Assembly (NCBI RefSeq): GCF_014841115.1
Contig: NZ_JACYTP010000018.1
Location: 19,878-83,877, forward strand
Source: Photobacterium arenosum
GTDB lineage: Bacteria; Pseudomonadota; Gammaproteobacteria; Enterobacterales; Vibrionaceae
Length of the DNA: 64,000 nucleotides
Direction: 5' to 3'
The notes below the pieces were generated by a model that was not told the origin of the DNA, searched no databases, and worked only from the letters and a program-made list of their open reading frames with translations. Shown here piece after piece: positions 26,004-37,664 of this stretch. Position 1 is the stretch's first letter. Each line of letters starts with the position of its first letter. The translations under genes were made by a program, and so were the position numbers.

Positions 26004-26031
26004 GGGCCGTTTACAGGCCCCTGATTTTTAC
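26004..26031 (+). terminator. Intercistronic attenuator between rpsB and tsf
   Basis: AGGGGCC and GGCCCCT form a stem with a seven-base loop, followed by GATTTTT. Its position between rpsB and tsf suggests partial termination that sets the S2 to EF-Ts ratio; full termination is unlikely because tsf is expected to be read from the rpsB promoter. Confidence 0.75.
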
Positions 26032-26060
26032 ACCAAGATTTGAAAACTGAGGATATAACA

Positions 26061-26906
26061 ATGGCAACAGTTACAGCTGCCCTGGTTAAAGAACTGCGTG
26101 AGCGTACTGGCGCAGGTATGATGGAATGTAAAAAAGCACTGGTTGAAGCAAATGCTGATATCGAGCTGGCCATCGAGAACATGCGTAAGAGCGGCGCTGC
26201 AAAAGCGGCTAAGAAAGCAGGTAACATCGCTGCTGAAGGTTCTATCATCATCAAGAACAACGACAGCCTGGCTGCTCTGGTAGAAGTGAACTGCCAGACT
26301 GACTTCGTTGCTAAAGACGGCAACTTCCTGGCTTTCGCCAACGAAGTCGCTGATGCTGCATTGGCTGGCAAAACTGACATCGCTGAACTGCAAGCTCAGT
26401 TCGAAGAGAAGCGTATTGCTCTGGTTGCTAAAATTGGTGAGAACATCTCTATCCGTCGTGTTGCTTACATCGAAGGTGAGAAAGTGGCTTCTTACCGTCA
26501 CGGCGACCGTATCGGTGTTGTTGTTGCTGGTAACGGCGAAGACGAAACCCTGAAGCACATTGCAATGCACGTTGCAGCTTCACGCCCAGAGTACGTGAAC
26601 CCAGAAGACGTACCAGCTGACGTTGTTGCTAAAGAGCGTGAAGTTCAGGTTGAAATCGCCATGAACGAAGGCAAGCCTCAGGAAATCGCTGAGAAGATGG
26701 TTGAAGGCCGCATGAAGAAGTTCACTGGCGAAGTCTCTCTGACTGGTCAGCCTTTCATCATGGAGCCTAAGAAATCTGTCGGTGACGTACTGAAAGAAAA
26801 CGGCGCTTCTGTTTCTACCTTTATTCGCCTGGAAGTAGGTGAAGGTATTGAGAAAGCAGAAGGCCTGAGCTTCGCTGAAGAAGTTGCTCTGGCGCAGAAA
26901 GGTTAA
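26061..26906 (+). CDS. tsf: Elongation factor Ts
   Basis: Guanine nucleotide exchange factor that regenerates EF-Tu-GTP. 281 residues from ATG 26061 ([20 protein letters not shown]), which has GAGGA upstream; an in-frame codon seven residues earlier is not the start. The N-terminal domain has GMMECKKAL and the core has [13 protein letters not shown], the EF-Tu contact motif. Codon use is highly biased like rpsB. Confidence 0.98.
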   Translation: MATVTAALVKELRERTGAGMMECKKALVEANADIELAIENMRKSGAAKAAKKAGNIAAEGSIIIKNNDSLAALVEVNCQTDFVAKDGNFLAFANEVADAALAGKTDIAELQAQFEEKRIALVAKIGENISIRRVAYIEGEKVASYRHGDRIGVVVAGNGEDETLKHIAMHVAASRPEYVNPEDVPADVVAKEREVQVEIAMNEGKPQEIAEKMVEGRMKKFTGEVSLTGQPFIMEPKKSVGDVLKENGASVSTFIRLEVGEGIEKAEGLSFAEEVALAQKG

Positions 26907-26927
26907 TCTTTCGCAAATTGCTTATAG

Positions 26928-26956
26928 AAGACCGTGGCCAAGGCTGCGGTCTTTTT
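26928..26956 (+). terminator. Terminator after tsf
   Basis: AAGACCG and CGGTCTT pair across GTGGCCAAGGCTG, followed by TTTTT. It lies between tsf and pyrH. Confidence 0.8.
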
Positions 26957-26997
26957 ACAACTCCATATCTCTATAGTAAGCCTGGAAGGTACAATAA

Positions 26998-27729
26998 ATG
27001 ACCACGAATCCTAAACCGACTTATCAACGGATCCTGCTGAAACTGAGTGGCGAAGCGCTGCAGGGCGACGAAGGTTTTGGTATTGATGCACATGTGCTTG
27101 ACCGCATGGCTCAGGAAATTAAAGAACTGGTAGAACTGGGCGTACAGGTGGGTCTGGTTATCGGTGGTGGTAATCTGTTCCGTGGTGCAGGTCTGGCTGC
27201 TGCGGGTATGAACCGAGTTGTGGGCGATCACATGGGTATGCTGGCGACAGTGATGAATGGCCTTGCCATGCGTGACGCGCTGCACCGTGCCTATGTGAAC
27301 GCGAAAGTAATGTCAGCTATTCCGCTGAATGGTGTCTGTGACAGCTATAACTGGGCAGAAGCTATCAGCCAGCTTCGCCAGGGCCGGGTTGTTATTTTCT
27401 CTGCCGGTACAGGTAATCCTTTCTTTACGACAGATTCAGCGGCATGTCTGCGTGGTATTGAAATTGAAGCTGATGTTGTGCTGAAAGCCACAAAAGTGGA
27501 CGGTGTTTACAGTGACGATCCAGTTAAAAACCCAGAAGCTGTTCTTTATGATAAGCTAGGTTATCAGGATGTTCTGGAACAAGAGCTGAAAGTCATGGAT
27601 CTCGCCGCCTTCACATTGGCTCGTGACCACGGTATGCCGATTCGTGTGTTCAACATGAATAAACCTGGCGCACTGCGCAAAGTGGTGATGGGTGAGCCGG
27701 AAGGTACCTTGATCGCTCACAGCGAGTAA
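26998..27729 (+). CDS. pyrH: UMP kinase
   Basis: Essential hexameric kinase converting UMP to UDP, of the amino-acid kinase fold, with GTP activation and UTP inhibition known in the family. 243 residues: [35 protein letters not shown] and [19 protein letters not shown] are the family blocks. GGAAGG lies upstream of the ATG. It is followed by frr, the usual order. Confidence 0.97.
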   Translation: MTTNPKPTYQRILLKLSGEALQGDEGFGIDAHVLDRMAQEIKELVELGVQVGLVIGGGNLFRGAGLAAAGMNRVVGDHMGMLATVMNGLAMRDALHRAYVNAKVMSAIPLNGVCDSYNWAEAISQLRQGRVVIFSAGTGNPFFTTDSAACLRGIEIEADVVLKATKVDGVYSDDPVKNPEAVLYDKLGYQDVLEQELKVMDLAAFTLARDHGMPIRVFNMNKPGALRKVVMGEPEGTLIAHSE

Positions 27730-27796
27730 GGGCGTAACATATTGATAGGGTAGGAAAACAGCTTCCTGCTAAGACCGACTATTCAAGGGTACAAAC

Positions 27797-28354
27797 GTGA
27801 TTAACGATATTAAAACTGATGCGCAAACGCGCATGGAAAAAAGTGTTGAAGCACTGAAATCTCAGCTGGCAAAAGTGCGTACTGGTCGTGCACATCCAAG
27901 TTTGCTAGATGGTATTCAGGTTGACTATTACGGATCCAACACACCGCTGCGTCAAGTAGCTAACGTCATCGCTGAAGATGCCCGTACCCTGGCCATTACG
28001 GTATTCGACAAGGAACTGACGCCTAAAATTGAAAAGGCGATCATGATGTCGGATCTGGGCCTTAACCCATCCTCTGCAGGTACGGTTATCCGGGTTCCAC
28101 TGCCAGCATTGACGGAAGAGCGTCGTAAAGACCTGGTGAAGGTTGTTCGCGCTGAAGCAGAACAAGGCCGTGTTGCCATTCGTAATATCCGTCGTGATGC
28201 CAACGCAGAAGTGAAGGCACTGCTGAAAGATAAAGAAATTTCAGAAGACGATGATCGTCGTGCTCAGGATGACATTCAGAAGCTGACTGATGCTGCCGTG
28301 AAGAAAATTGATACCATTTTGGAAGCGAAAGAAAAAGAGTTGATGGAAGTATAA
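27797..28354 (+). CDS. frr: Ribosome recycling factor
   Basis: Splits post-termination ribosomes together with EF-G. 185 residues, the normal length, with [20 protein letters not shown] and [12 protein letters not shown] near the start and the long helices of domain I at both ends. It begins at a GTG with AAGGG seven bases upstream. A terminator follows before uppS. Confidence 0.97.
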   Translation: MINDIKTDAQTRMEKSVEALKSQLAKVRTGRAHPSLLDGIQVDYYGSNTPLRQVANVIAEDARTLAITVFDKELTPKIEKAIMMSDLGLNPSSAGTVIRVPLPALTEERRKDLVKVVRAEAEQGRVAIRNIRRDANAEVKALLKDKEISEDDDRRAQDDIQKLTDAAVKKIDTILEAKEKELMEV

Positions 28355-28395
28355 GGTTCTCCTTACTTATTATTGACTCTGGCTTGATAAGCTCT

Positions 28396-28427
28396 AAAGC
28401 GCTGTGCGTGCAGCACGGCGCTTTTTT
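28396..28427 (+). terminator. Terminator after frr
   Basis: AAAGCGCTGTGC and GCACGGCGCTTT form a long stem followed by a run of Ts. It separates the translation genes from the envelope genes that start with uppS. Confidence 0.85.
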
Positions 28428-28441
28428 GTTGAGGGAAAAGT

Positions 28442-29209
28442 ATGACAGAGCATACAAGCAGCACTGAATGGTACACCCAGAACCTGCCCAAGCACGTGGC
28501 TATCATTATGGATGGTAACGGACGCTGGGCGAAGGCGAAGGGTAAAGCGCGGGTGTTTGGCCATAAAGCCGGTGTAGAAGCCGTACGTAAAACTGTCTCT
28601 GCTGCGAGCCGTATTGGTATCCAGGTAGTGACTCTGTTTGCATTCAGCAGTGAAAACTGGCGCCGTCCGGAAGATGAAGTGTCTTTATTGATGGAACTCT
28701 TTCTGACCGTTCTTGGCCGGGAAGTGAAGCGTCTGCATAAAAATAACATCCGTCTTAAAATTATTGGCGACACCAGCCGCTTCAGTCAGCGTCTTCAGGA
28801 CAAAATCACGGCAGCCGAAACTTTAACCGCTGGCAACACCGGCATGGTTCTCAACGTGGCGGCGAATTATGGCGGACAATGGGATATTCTTCAGGCTACT
28901 CAGGCTCTCGCCCGGGAAGTGGCCGAGCAGGGGCTGACCCCGGATGATATCACTGAAGACATGCTGGCTGCTCGCTTATCCACCAGTGGCTTGCCTGATG
29001 TCGATCTTCTTATTCGTACCAGTGGCGAATGCCGGATCAGCAACTTTATGCTGTGGCAGACCGCCTATGCCGAGTTGTATTTCACACCGCAACTCTGGCC
29101 TGATTTTGATGAAAATACCTTAGCCGATGCCATTGCCTGGTTTATGGATCGGGAGCGTCGTTTTGGTTGTACGGGTGAACAAATAAAAAAGTTACTGAAA
29201 GCTCAGTAA
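28442..29209 (+). CDS. uppS: Undecaprenyl diphosphate synthase
   Basis: Cis-prenyltransferase making C55 undecaprenyl diphosphate, the lipid carrier for peptidoglycan and O-antigen. 255 residues: [17 protein letters not shown] holds the catalytic Asp, [11 protein letters not shown] follows, and [19 protein letters not shown] is the C-terminal motif. GAGGGAAAAGT precedes the ATG. Order uppS-cdsA-dxr differs from E. coli, where dxr comes before uppS. Confidence 0.96.
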   Translation: MTEHTSSTEWYTQNLPKHVAIIMDGNGRWAKAKGKARVFGHKAGVEAVRKTVSAASRIGIQVVTLFAFSSENWRRPEDEVSLLMELFLTVLGREVKRLHKNNIRLKIIGDTSRFSQRLQDKITAAETLTAGNTGMVLNVAANYGGQWDILQATQALAREVAEQGLTPDDITEDMLAARLSTSGLPDVDLLIRTSGECRISNFMLWQTAYAELYFTPQLWPDFDENTLADAIAWFMDRERRFGCTGEQIKKLLKAQ

Positions 29210-29339
29210 CACCAAGATGGTAGCGCGGAAAATGGAACCCCGCTGCCATTCTGAAAACAAGCTCGTGGCTTGTTGGATTGCTGCCAAGCAAGATATTGCT
29301 GAGAAGCGACAACGATAAATAATAACGAGAGGAACAAGC

Positions 29340-30188
29340 TTGCTTAAGCAACGAATTTTGACTGCATTGGTTCTGGCACCATTGGTGGTAGCCGGCATCT
29401 TCCTGCTACCTTTTTCGGGTTTTATGTTGGCTATCGCAGGTATCACCCTGGTTGGCTTCTGGGAATGGACCCAGTTTGTAAATACCCGTTCACGCCTGCT
29501 GGCGATGGTACCCCCTGTTTTAGTCTTACTGGCGTCATTTCTGGCTCTCCCTGCAGATGCCATCGAATTGGGTAATTTACAATTTCCTCATCACATCATG
29601 TTAGCTGCAGGTGGCGCCTGGTGGTTGTTTGCCTGCTTGCTGGTCGTGACTTATCCGAACCAATCTGGCTTCTGGGTTGGTTCAACCACGCTTCGCTACC
29701 TTTTTGGCTTACTGACTTTGATTCCCTTTTTCTGGGGCGTCGTCATGTTACGTGCTGTTAACTATGCCGAAGCCCCCTATCTGGGTGCCAAACTGGTTAT
29801 GTTGGTGTGTTTACTGGTCTGGGCGGCAGACAGCGGTGCTTATTTCGCGGGTAAACGTTTTGGCCGCCATAAAATGGCCCCCAGAGTCAGCCCGAATAAA
29901 ACCCTTGAAGGGCTTGCCGGTGGTGTGGTGCTGGCAGTGGTCGTCGCGTGGGCAACCGCAGAACTGTTTGGCATAACCTTTAATAACAGCGGTGCACTGT
30001 TAGTGACAGTGGTGCTGACTGTGATTGCCTCTGTATTTGGTGATCTGGCAGAGAGTATGCTCAAGCGTGTTTCCGGAATTAAAGACAGTGGACAGATCTT
30101 ACCTGGTCACGGTGGTATTCTGGACCGGATAGACAGCCTGACGGCGGCACTGCCCGTTTTTGCATTGCTCTATCTCTGGCTTATCTGA
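29340..30188 (+). CDS. cdsA: Phosphatidate cytidylyltransferase
   Basis: Inner-membrane enzyme making CDP-diacylglycerol from phosphatidic acid and CTP, the branch point of phospholipid synthesis. 282 residues with about eight hydrophobic segments. The family signature near the C-terminus is SVFGDLAESMLKRVSGIKDS followed by LPGHGGILDRIDSL. The start is TTG (MLKQRILTAL matches the known N-terminus) with AGAGGAAC upstream. Confidence 0.95.
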   Translation: MLKQRILTALVLAPLVVAGIFLLPFSGFMLAIAGITLVGFWEWTQFVNTRSRLLAMVPPVLVLLASFLALPADAIELGNLQFPHHIMLAAGGAWWLFACLLVVTYPNQSGFWVGSTTLRYLFGLLTLIPFFWGVVMLRAVNYAEAPYLGAKLVMLVCLLVWAADSGAYFAGKRFGRHKMAPRVSPNKTLEGLAGGVVLAVVVAWATAELFGITFNNSGALLVTVVLTVIASVFGDLAESMLKRVSGIKDSGQILPGHGGILDRIDSLTAALPVFALLYLWLI

Positions 30189-30337
30189 GACCTGATTCGG
30201 GGGGAAGCGGGTAACCACTTCCCCCATTTTGATTTTGATACCCTTGATAGTGTGTTGACCCCCTGTTTACACACTGACTGGAAATGAACGGTAGGATTAT
30301 GGCTGTGAACAGCCAGAATTCATAAAGTAGTGAAGGT

Positions 30338-31534
30338 ATGCGTAAGTTAACCATTCTTGGAGCAACGGGGTCGGTAGGCACCAGTACACTGGCCGTAGCG
30401 GCAAACAATCCTGACCACTTTGAGGTGGTCGCGCTGGCGGCTGGGACAGACAGCCGTAAAATGTTTGAACTGTGCTGTCAGTGGAAGCCCAAGTTTGCAG
30501 CTATGGCCTGCGAGCAGGCCGCACGTGAACTGTCTGAGCAGTTGAAAGCTCACGGTGTTGCCACTCAGGTGCTGACCGGTGTTGCTGGCATGTGCGAAAT
30601 TGCCGCGCTGGATGAAGTGGATACCGTAATGGCCGCCATAGTGGGGGCAGCAGGGTTGATGCCGACTATGTCTGCGGTTAAAGCCGGGAAGCGAGTGCTG
30701 CTGGCTAATAAAGAAGCCCTGGTGATGTCTGGCCAGATGTTTATTGATGCCGTTGCGAAGTATGACGCAGAATTATTACCGGTGGACAGTGAACATAATG
30801 CTATTTATCAGTGTCTACCCTTAGGTGTTCAAAAGCAGACCGGGCGCTGTGATCTGTCTGCAGCTGGGATCAGTAAGATTTTGCTGACCGGCTCTGGTGG
30901 TCCGTTTCGCTATACCGATCCACGGGATCTGGAGACTGTGACACCGGAAATGGCCATTGCGCATCCAAACTGGTCGATGGGACCGAAGATTTCCGTTGAC
31001 TCGGCCACTATGATGAATAAAGGGCTGGAGTACATAGAAGCCCGCTGGTTGTTTAATGCGTCCAGGGAGCAACTGGAGGTGCTGATTCATCCCCAGTCGG
31101 TGATTCACTCTATGGTACAGTACAAAGATGGTTCAGTGATTGCGCAGATGGGTTTGCCGGATATGCAGACGCCAATCGCTTTTGCCATGGCCTATCCTGA
31201 AAGGGTGGATGCCGGCGTTAAGCCGCTTGATTTTACCCAGGCGGGAGAACTGACATTTATGGCGCCGGATATGTCGCGTTATCCGTGTCTGCAGCTTGCG
31301 ATAGATGCGTGCTACAGTGGACAGGCAGCAACAACGTCGCTCAATGCTGCCAATGAGGTGGCGGTGGCAGAGTTTCTGGCCGGTGGAATACGTTTTACCG
31401 ATATCGCGCGAGTGAACCAGCAAGTGCTGGAGCGGATTAACCTGACAGAGCCGCGGAGTCTGGAGTGTGTGATGGCGTTGGATGCTGATGCACGACAGCT
31501 TGCGCAGCAAGTGATTCAGAAGGTAGCTAAATGA
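30338..31534 (+). CDS. dxr: 1-deoxy-D-xylulose 5-phosphate reductoisomerase
   Basis: Second enzyme of the MEP isoprenoid pathway, NADPH and divalent-metal dependent; target of fosmidomycin. 398 residues. NADPH-binding [15 protein letters not shown] opens the protein, [12 protein letters not shown] and [15 protein letters not shown] supply the metal and substrate sites, and [20 protein letters not shown] is the catalytic loop. It overlaps rseP by four bases (ATGA). It feeds the isoprenoid supply that uppS, 1.1 kb upstream, uses. Confidence 0.97.
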   Translation: MRKLTILGATGSVGTSTLAVAANNPDHFEVVALAAGTDSRKMFELCCQWKPKFAAMACEQAARELSEQLKAHGVATQVLTGVAGMCEIAALDEVDTVMAAIVGAAGLMPTMSAVKAGKRVLLANKEALVMSGQMFIDAVAKYDAELLPVDSEHNAIYQCLPLGVQKQTGRCDLSAAGISKILLTGSGGPFRYTDPRDLETVTPEMAIAHPNWSMGPKISVDSATMMNKGLEYIEARWLFNASREQLEVLIHPQSVIHSMVQYKDGSVIAQMGLPDMQTPIAFAMAYPERVDAGVKPLDFTQAGELTFMAPDMSRYPCLQLAIDACYSGQAATTSLNAANEVAVAEFLAGGIRFTDIARVNQQVLERINLTEPRSLECVMALDADARQLAQQVIQKVAK

Positions 31535-32886
31535 TGGGAATTTTGTGGAATTTGGGCGCCTTTCTCGTTGCGCTGGGCATTTTAATTGCGGTGCATGAAT
31601 TCGGACACTTCTGGGTTGCACGCCGTTGCGGCGTGTATGTCGAGCGTTTTTCCATTGGTTTTGGCAAACCCCTATGGCGCCGGGTTGATAAGCAAGGCAC
31701 CGAATACATACTGGCAATGATCCCACTCGGCGGCTATGTCAAAATGCTGGATGAGCGGGTTGACACTGTACCGGCTGAACGTCGCCATCAGGCTTTCAAT
31801 AACAAGTCATTGTGGCAAAGAAGCGCCATTGTGGCGGCTGGCCCTCTTGCTAACTTTGTTTTTGCTATCTTTGCCTATTGGGTTGTGTACCTGATTGGTG
31901 TCCCTGCGGTTAAGCCGGTGATCGGAGAGGTTGCGCCGCAGTCAATAGCTGCCCAGGCCGGTATTGAAAGCGGCATGGAACTTAAGTCAGTTTCCGGTAT
32001 CCAAACTCCGGATTGGGAGTCCGTCAATATGGCCATGATAAGCCATATTGGTGATGATGAGATGACGCTGACAGCCGTGCCGTCGGAAGAGTCTTATGAA
32101 AAGACATTCAATCTGGATTTGCGCAACTGGTCTTTTGACCCGGAAAGTGAGCGTATACTGACGACTCTGGGTCTCACCCCGTTTTCACCGCCGATCACGC
32201 TGGAAATTGGTCAGTTGGTGGATAACGGAGCGGCCAAAAAAGCTGGCTTCGAAATAGGGGATACGATTGTCGCTATCGACAAGCAGCCGATTACTCAATG
32301 GCTGCAGGTGGTTGATGCGGTTCGTTCCAGCCCGGATCAAGCGCTGACAGTTCAGCTGCGCCGTGGCGACGAGCTGGTAGAAGCCTCCTTGACGCCCATT
32401 AGCAAAGAGTTGCCGAGCGGTGAGTGGGTTGGATATGCTGGCTTCGCACCTGTGATGTCAGAGTGGCCAGCAGATCAGCGCTTTGTTCGCCAGTATGGAC
32501 CGATTGAGGCCATTGGTGAAGCGACCGGGAAAACCTGGCAACTGGTGACACTGACCTTTGATATGGTAACCAAACTGGTGACCGGGGATGTGGCACTGAA
32601 GAATTTAAGCGGCCCGATTTCTATCGCCAAAGGTGCGGGAACAACGGCTGATTATGGCATAGTGTACTTTTTGGGTTTCCTGGCTTTAATTAGCGTTAAC
32701 CTGGGTATAGTGAACCTGTTGCCGCTGCCTGTGCTGGATGGTGGGCATTTACTCTTTTTTGCAATTGAAGCTGTGACACGACGTCCTGTTTCAGAGCGTA
32801 TACAGGATCTTGGCTACCGTCTTGGATCTGTGATTTTAGTCGTTTTGATGGCTGTAGCGCTCATAAATGATTTTACCCGCCTTTAA
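31531..32886 (+). CDS. rseP: Site-2 intramembrane protease RseP
   Basis: Zinc metalloprotease of the inner membrane that cuts RseA after DegS, releasing sigma-E. 451 residues with the zinc motif HEFGH in the first transmembrane helix (about residue 22), two tandem PDZ domains (about 115-300) and the second active-site motif [14 protein letters not shown] in a C-terminal membrane segment. Its start overlaps dxr, so it is translationally coupled, and it is followed by bamA. Grouping with outer-membrane assembly genes fits its stress role. Confidence 0.96.
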   Translation: MMGILWNLGAFLVALGILIAVHEFGHFWVARRCGVYVERFSIGFGKPLWRRVDKQGTEYILAMIPLGGYVKMLDERVDTVPAERRHQAFNNKSLWQRSAIVAAGPLANFVFAIFAYWVVYLIGVPAVKPVIGEVAPQSIAAQAGIESGMELKSVSGIQTPDWESVNMAMISHIGDDEMTLTAVPSEESYEKTFNLDLRNWSFDPESERILTTLGLTPFSPPITLEIGQLVDNGAAKKAGFEIGDTIVAIDKQPITQWLQVVDAVRSSPDQALTVQLRRGDELVEASLTPISKELPSGEWVGYAGFAPVMSEWPADQRFVRQYGPIEAIGEATGKTWQLVTLTFDMVTKLVTGDVALKNLSGPISIAKGAGTTADYGIVYFLGFLALISVNLGIVNLLPLPVLDGGHLLFFAIEAVTRRPVSERIQDLGYRLGSVILVVLMAVALINDFTRL

Positions 32887-32922
32887 TAAGTGCGTTTTTA
32901 GCAAGGAATAATCAGAACAGTA

Positions 32923-35340
32923 ATGGCGATGAAGAAACTGTTAGTCGCATCCCTCTTGCTTGGCAGCAGTGTGGTACATGCGGAACAATTTGTGGTGGAT
33001 GATATCCGCTTTGAGGGATTACAGCGTGTAGCCTTGGGTGCTGCATTGCTGAAAACGCCTGTCAGAATTGGTGATTCGGTCGATGAACGTGACGTCGCGG
33101 ATATGATCCAGGCCTTGTTTGCTTCAGGCAATTTTGAAGATATTCAGGTTTTTCGTGACGGCAATGCTCTGGTGGTGAAAGTCATTGAGCGTCCGACCAT
33201 TGCCAGCATTACGTTTTCTGGCAACAAGGCAATCAAAGACGAGCAGCTCCAGGAAAACCTCAACGCGTCTAAAATCAGCGTGGGTGAAGCACTGGATCGC
33301 ACTACTCTGAGTAAGATTGAAAAGGGCCTGGAAGATTTCTACTACAGTGTGGGCAAGTACAATGCCAGTGTTAAGGCCGTTGTGACCCCATTGCCACGAA
33401 ATCGTGCTGACCTGAAATTTGTCTTTACCGAAGGGGTATCGGCGAAAATTCAGCAAATTAATTTCATTGGTAATAACGTGTTTACCGATGAAGATCTGCG
33501 CGACAAATTCAATCTGCAGGCCGATGTACCCTGGTGGAACTTCCTGGCCGATGAAAAGTATCAGAAACAGGTGCTGGCTGGTGATCTGGAAACCCTGCGT
33601 TCTCAGTACCTCAACAACGGTTATCTGAAATACAAGCTTGAATCGACCCATGTGTCTATCTCCCCTGATAAGAAAGGGGTATACATCACTCTGAATATCA
33701 ATGAAGGCCAGCAGTATACTGTCAAGGGCGTCAAATTCCGCGGAAACCTGGTTGGCGCGCAGGGCGAACTGGCCGGGCTGGTCACCTTTAAAGAGGGTGA
33801 TATTTACAACGGTGCGAAAGTCACAGGGTTGGAAGAGTCGATCAAACGCCGGCTTGGCGAGTTGGGTTATGCCTACCCGCAGGTGAATACCATTCCAGAG
33901 TTTGATGATACCAATCAGCAGGTGTCCCTGCTGGTGAACGTTGAGCCAGGCAAGCGTATTTACGTGCGTAATATTGCTTTCTCTGGCAATACATCAACTC
34001 AGGACGAAGTGTTGCGCCGCGAAATGCGCCAGATGGAAGGCAGCTGGCTCAACTCTAAGTCAATTGAACGCGGTAAAGAACGTCTGAACCGTACCGGTTT
34101 CTTTGAATCGGTTGATGTACAGACAGTGCGTGTTCCGGGCACCGAAGATCAGGTCGATGTTCAGTACAAGGTGAAAGAAGCCAACGCTGGTAACATCAAC
34201 TTTGGTGTCGGTTATGGTACTGAATCCGGAGTTTCTTTCCAGGCTGGTATCCAGCAGGACAACTTCCTGGGAACCGGTAACCGTTTCGGCATCAGTGCCA
34301 TGATGAATGACTACCAGAAAAACGTGAGCGTTGAGTACCGCGACCCGTATTTCACGCTGGATGGTATCAGCCTGGGCGGCAAAGTGTACTACAACGAGTT
34401 TGAAGCCTCTGACGCTAACATTTCTGACTATACCAACCAGAGCTACGGTACCAGTCTGACCTGGGGTTTTCCGTATGATGAACTGAATTTCTTTGAATTT
34501 GGTCTGGGCTATGACCACAACAAGATCTCGAATACGGAAGAGTATTATCAGATCGAAAAATTCAAACAAATTCATGATTTTGATCAAGCGAATACTTCCA
34601 TTGAGCTGGATGACTTTGACTGGTCGGTTTCCTGGACCCGCAATAACCTGAACCGTGGCTTCTTCCCGACAGCAGGTAACCATCAGCGTGCTACCTTCCG
34701 CATGACAGTACCGGGTTCAGATGCCCAGTATTTTAAAGCGCAGTATGATGTCCGTCAGTACTTCCCGTTAACTCAGGAACAGGACTTTACCCTGTTGCTT
34801 CGCGGACGGCTGGGCTATGGTAATGGTTACGGCACAACGGATAATGGCAGTGATCAGCTATTGCCGTTTTATGAAAACTTCTATGCGGGTGGCTTCTCTA
34901 CCCTGCGTGGGTTCCGTTCCAATACTGTGGGTCCGAAAGCTGTCTATGTTGGCGGCTGTGATAGCGGTGGTAGCATAGGTGGCAATAACAGCTGTGCGAC
35001 AGGTTCTGACGATGCTGCGGGCGGTAATGCTGTCGCACTGGCCAGTGTTGAGCTGATCGTCCCGACTCCGTTTGCTTCTGAAGAGGCGAGGAATCAGATC
35101 CGTACCAGCCTGTTTATTGATGCCGGTAACGTGTGGGACACAGAATACGATTTGAGCGGACAGGACGGTGATTTTCTGTATGACTATTCAGATCCTTTCC
35201 TGATCCGTGCTTCATATGGTGCGGCTCTGCAGTGGATGTCACCAATGGGACCTCTGGTCTTTTCGGTAGCGAGGCCACTTAAGAAATACGATGGCGATGA
35301 CGAAGAATTCTTCACATTTACCATCGGACGCACATTCTAA
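32923..35340 (+). CDS. bamA: Outer membrane protein assembly factor BamA
   Basis: Core of the BAM complex that folds and inserts beta-barrel proteins. 805 residues: signal peptide ([17 protein letters not shown], cut before EQFVVDDI), five POTRA domains to about residue 420, then the 16-strand barrel. The L6 motif is [10 protein letters not shown], and a two-cysteine loop (GGCDSGG and NNSCATG) follows as in E. coli. The C-terminal strand ends in FTIGRTF with terminal Phe. ATG two codons later (MKK) is an alternative start. skp follows 19 bp downstream. Confidence 0.97.
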   Translation: MAMKKLLVASLLLGSSVVHAEQFVVDDIRFEGLQRVALGAALLKTPVRIGDSVDERDVADMIQALFASGNFEDIQVFRDGNALVVKVIERPTIASITFSGNKAIKDEQLQENLNASKISVGEALDRTTLSKIEKGLEDFYYSVGKYNASVKAVVTPLPRNRADLKFVFTEGVSAKIQQINFIGNNVFTDEDLRDKFNLQADVPWWNFLADEKYQKQVLAGDLETLRSQYLNNGYLKYKLESTHVSISPDKKGVYITLNINEGQQYTVKGVKFRGNLVGAQGELAGLVTFKEGDIYNGAKVTGLEESIKRRLGELGYAYPQVNTIPEFDDTNQQVSLLVNVEPGKRIYVRNIAFSGNTSTQDEVLRREMRQMEGSWLNSKSIERGKERLNRTGFFESVDVQTVRVPGTEDQVDVQYKVKEANAGNINFGVGYGTESGVSFQAGIQQDNFLGTGNRFGISAMMNDYQKNVSVEYRDPYFTLDGISLGGKVYYNEFEASDANISDYTNQSYGTSLTWGFPYDELNFFEFGLGYDHNKISNTEEYYQIEKFKQIHDFDQANTSIELDDFDWSVSWTRNNLNRGFFPTAGNHQRATFRMTVPGSDAQYFKAQYDVRQYFPLTQEQDFTLLLRGRLGYGNGYGTTDNGSDQLLPFYENFYAGGFSTLRGFRSNTVGPKAVYVGGCDSGGSIGGNNSCATGSDDAAGGNAVALASVELIVPTPFASEEARNQIRTSLFIDAGNVWDTEYDLSGQDGDFLYDYSDPFLIRASYGAALQWMSPMGPLVFSVARPLKKYDGDDEEFFTFTIGRTF

Positions 35341-35359
35341 CCCTTTAAGGAGAGAGCCT

Positions 35360-35869
35360 TTGAAACAGTGGATTAAAGCAGCCGGTCTTAGCCTGGTCGT
35401 TCTTTCATCATCTATGTATACCCAGGCAGCGGCAGCGGCTGAGAAGGTAGGCTACGTTGCCACGGCTCAAGCCATGGCGCAACTGGCACAGCGTTACAAC
35501 TTGCAGGATAAGCTGCGTAACGAGTTCCAGGGACGGGTAACAGAATTGCGCTCGCTGGAAACCAATATCAAATCTAAGCTGGAAAAGCTCAAGCGTGATG
35601 GTCAGCTGATGAGTGCCAGCGACAAGTCTAAACTGCAAAACGAGTTGCAGACGCTGGATGGCCAGTTCAAGCAAAAAGCGCGTGCTCTGCAGGAAGATCA
35701 GGCGCGTCGTGCGTCGGAAGAGCAGCAAAAGCTGGCCATGAAACTGCGTACAGCGATTCAGGATGTGGCTAAGCGCGAAGGCTACGATATGGTTGTTGAT
35801 GGTCAGGCAATCCTGTTTGCTAACCCTAAAGATGATCTGTCTGCGAAAGTGATGTCAGCGGTGAAATAA
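35360..35869 (+). CDS. skp: Periplasmic chaperone Skp (OmpH)
   Basis: Trimeric periplasmic chaperone that carries unfolded outer-membrane proteins to BamA. 169 residues from a TTG at 35360 with AAGGAG seven bases upstream; longer in-frame starts would overlap bamA. The signal peptide is KQWIKAAGLSLVVLSSSMYTQA, followed by a small beta segment (KVGYVATAQAM) and long charged coiled-coil arms (LRNEFQGRVTELRSLETNIK, ALQEDQARRASEEQQKLAMK). The C-terminal VVDGQAILFANPKDDLS is typical. Confidence 0.95.
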   Translation: MKQWIKAAGLSLVVLSSSMYTQAAAAAEKVGYVATAQAMAQLAQRYNLQDKLRNEFQGRVTELRSLETNIKSKLEKLKRDGQLMSASDKSKLQNELQTLDGQFKQKARALQEDQARRASEEQQKLAMKLRTAIQDVAKREGYDMVVDGQAILFANPKDDLSAKVMSAVK

Positions 35870-36076
35870 GCTGCGCTTGTTTCACTGAGTGCTAGCGAGA
35901 GAGTACACCGGGAGGGAATCAAGGTCCGTCTGGTGTATTCCTCTTAGTATCCAAAATGACATTATTATGTGAACATTGTTCAAATTGTGGGCGTTTCTGC
36001 GTTATCCCTTTGCATTGTCTCTTACTCCGCAGATAATAAGGCGCAGTACGTACAAAACGAAATATTAAGGTAAATA

Positions 36077-37105
36077 ATGGCTGCATTGACGCTTGCTGCA
36101 TTAGCAGAAAAATTAGGTGCGGAGCTGCGTGGTGACGCAGCGGCCGAAGTCACAGCAATTGCAGGGTTGGGCCAGGCAGGCTCCGGCCAGATCACTTTCC
36201 TTTCCAGCAGTAAATACCGTCAGCACCTGCAAGCGTGCAAGGCGACAGCGGTGATGTTGACACCGGCTGATGCTGAATATTTCGACGGAAATGCACTGAT
36301 CGTTAAAGACCCTTATCTGGCCTACGCCAAAGTGGCTCAGTGGCTCGATTCCACACCAGCCAGCGCGGTAGATATTGCGCCATCAGCGTATATTGCCCCT
36401 GACGCCGTTCTGGGTGAGGGCGTTGCCGTTGGCCATAATGCCGTGATCGAATCCGGTGTGGTGCTGGGTGATCATGTTCAGGTTGGTCCCGGCTGCTTTG
36501 TCGGTAAAGGTGCGCGCCTTGGCAGTCGCACTAAGCTATGGGCCAATGTCAGTATTTATCACAATGTTGTGCTGGGTGACGATTGCCTGGTTCAGTCGGG
36601 GACAGTGATTGGCTCTGATGGCTTTGGTTATGCGAACGATAAAGGCCAGTGGCAAAAAATTCCTCAGCTGGGCACGGTGCGTATTGGTAACAGAGTAGAG
36701 ATCGGAGCTTGTACCACTATTGATCGTGGTGCGCTTGAGGATACCCTGATCGCTGATGGTGTTATCATTGATAACCAGTGTCAGATTGCCCATAACGTTT
36801 CCATTGGTGAAAATACTGCGATTGCAGGTGCTACGGTTATGGCAGGCAGCCTGAAAGTCGGTAAACATTGTTTTATTGGCGGAGCCAGTGTGTTCAATGG
36901 CCATATGGAAATTACCGATGGCGTGACTGTGACAGGTATGGCAATGGTCATGAGACCTATTACTGAGCCTGGCGTGTATTCATCCGGTATCCCACTACAA
37001 ACTAACCGGGAATGGCGTAAAACGGCGGCACGTGTTCTGAAAATTGAAGAAATGAATAAGCGATTGAAATCTGTAGAGAAAAAACTCGAAAAAGATAGTC
37101 AGTAG
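36077..37105 (+). CDS. lpxD: UDP-3-O-acylglucosamine N-acyltransferase LpxD
   Basis: Third step of lipid A synthesis: adds the second 3-hydroxyacyl chain to UDP-3-O-acylglucosamine. 342 residues: uridine-binding N-terminal domain ([19 protein letters not shown]), a left-handed beta helix of hexapeptide repeats (about 100-300), the catalytic His region [16 protein letters not shown], and a C-terminal helix ([13 protein letters not shown]). First of lpxD-fabZ-lpxA-lpxB. The 207-base gap after skp holds an imperfect hairpin near 35895-35940 and no other gene. Confidence 0.96.
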   Translation: MAALTLAALAEKLGAELRGDAAAEVTAIAGLGQAGSGQITFLSSSKYRQHLQACKATAVMLTPADAEYFDGNALIVKDPYLAYAKVAQWLDSTPASAVDIAPSAYIAPDAVLGEGVAVGHNAVIESGVVLGDHVQVGPGCFVGKGARLGSRTKLWANVSIYHNVVLGDDCLVQSGTVIGSDGFGYANDKGQWQKIPQLGTVRIGNRVEIGACTTIDRGALEDTLIADGVIIDNQCQIAHNVSIGENTAIAGATVMAGSLKVGKHCFIGGASVFNGHMEITDGVTVTGMAMVMRPITEPGVYSSGIPLQTNREWRKTAARVLKIEEMNKRLKSVEKKLEKDSQ

Positions 37106-37208
37106 TTTTTCGTTCTCATTTTGCCGTTTCGGGCCTGCGTCACTTACCGCGTAGGCCGCTTACGTTTTTGTCCGGCGCTTTATTAACTTTTTAGACAGGA
37201 ATGCAGTT

Positions 37209-37664
37209 TTGACTAGCGAAAACAAAACGCTGAATATCACCGAGATCCAAGCTCTTCTTCCGCACCGTTATCCTTTTCTGATGGTTGATCGTGTTGTTAA
37301 CTACGAAGAAGGCAAAACACTGACAGCGATTAAAAACGTTTCCGTCAATGAGCCGCAATTTACCGGCCACTTCCCGAAAATGCCTGTTTTTCCTGGTGTA
37401 CTGATTCTTGAAGCCATGGCACAGGCCACTGGCTTGCTGGCGTTTAAAACCTTTGGTGCGCCGGCAGAAAATGAACTGTATTACTTTGCCAGCATTGATA
37501 ATGCGAAATTCCGTAAACCCGTTGGCCCTGGTGACCAGCTGGTAATTGAAGTGGAATTCCTGAAAGAGCGCCGCGGTATTGCCATGTTTAATGGCATTGC
37601 GAAAGTGGACGGCGATGTTGTGTGTTCTGCTGAGTTGAAATGCGCGAGACGAGAGTTTTCATGA
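37209..37664 (+). CDS. fabZ: 3-hydroxyacyl-ACP dehydratase FabZ
   Basis: Hot-dog fold dehydratase of fatty acid elongation; competes with LpxA for hydroxyacyl-ACP, so its balance with lipid A synthesis matters. 151 residues, with [14 protein letters not shown], the catalytic His in [20 protein letters not shown] and the Glu in the same block. The start is TTG with AGGA about nine bases upstream; E. coli fabZ also uses TTG. It overlaps lpxA by four bases. Confidence 0.96.
   Translation: MTSENKTLNITEIQALLPHRYPFLMVDRVVNYEEGKTLTAIKNVSVNEPQFTGHFPKMPVFPGVLILEAMAQATGLLAFKTFGAPAENELYYFASIDNAKFRKPVGPGDQLVIEVEFLKERRGIAMFNGIAKVDGDVVCSAELKCARREFS

Noticed and set aside
34060..34683. 207-residue open frame on the minus strand inside bamA
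   Set aside because: Antisense to the conserved barrel and POTRA sequence; no ribosome binding site or family match.
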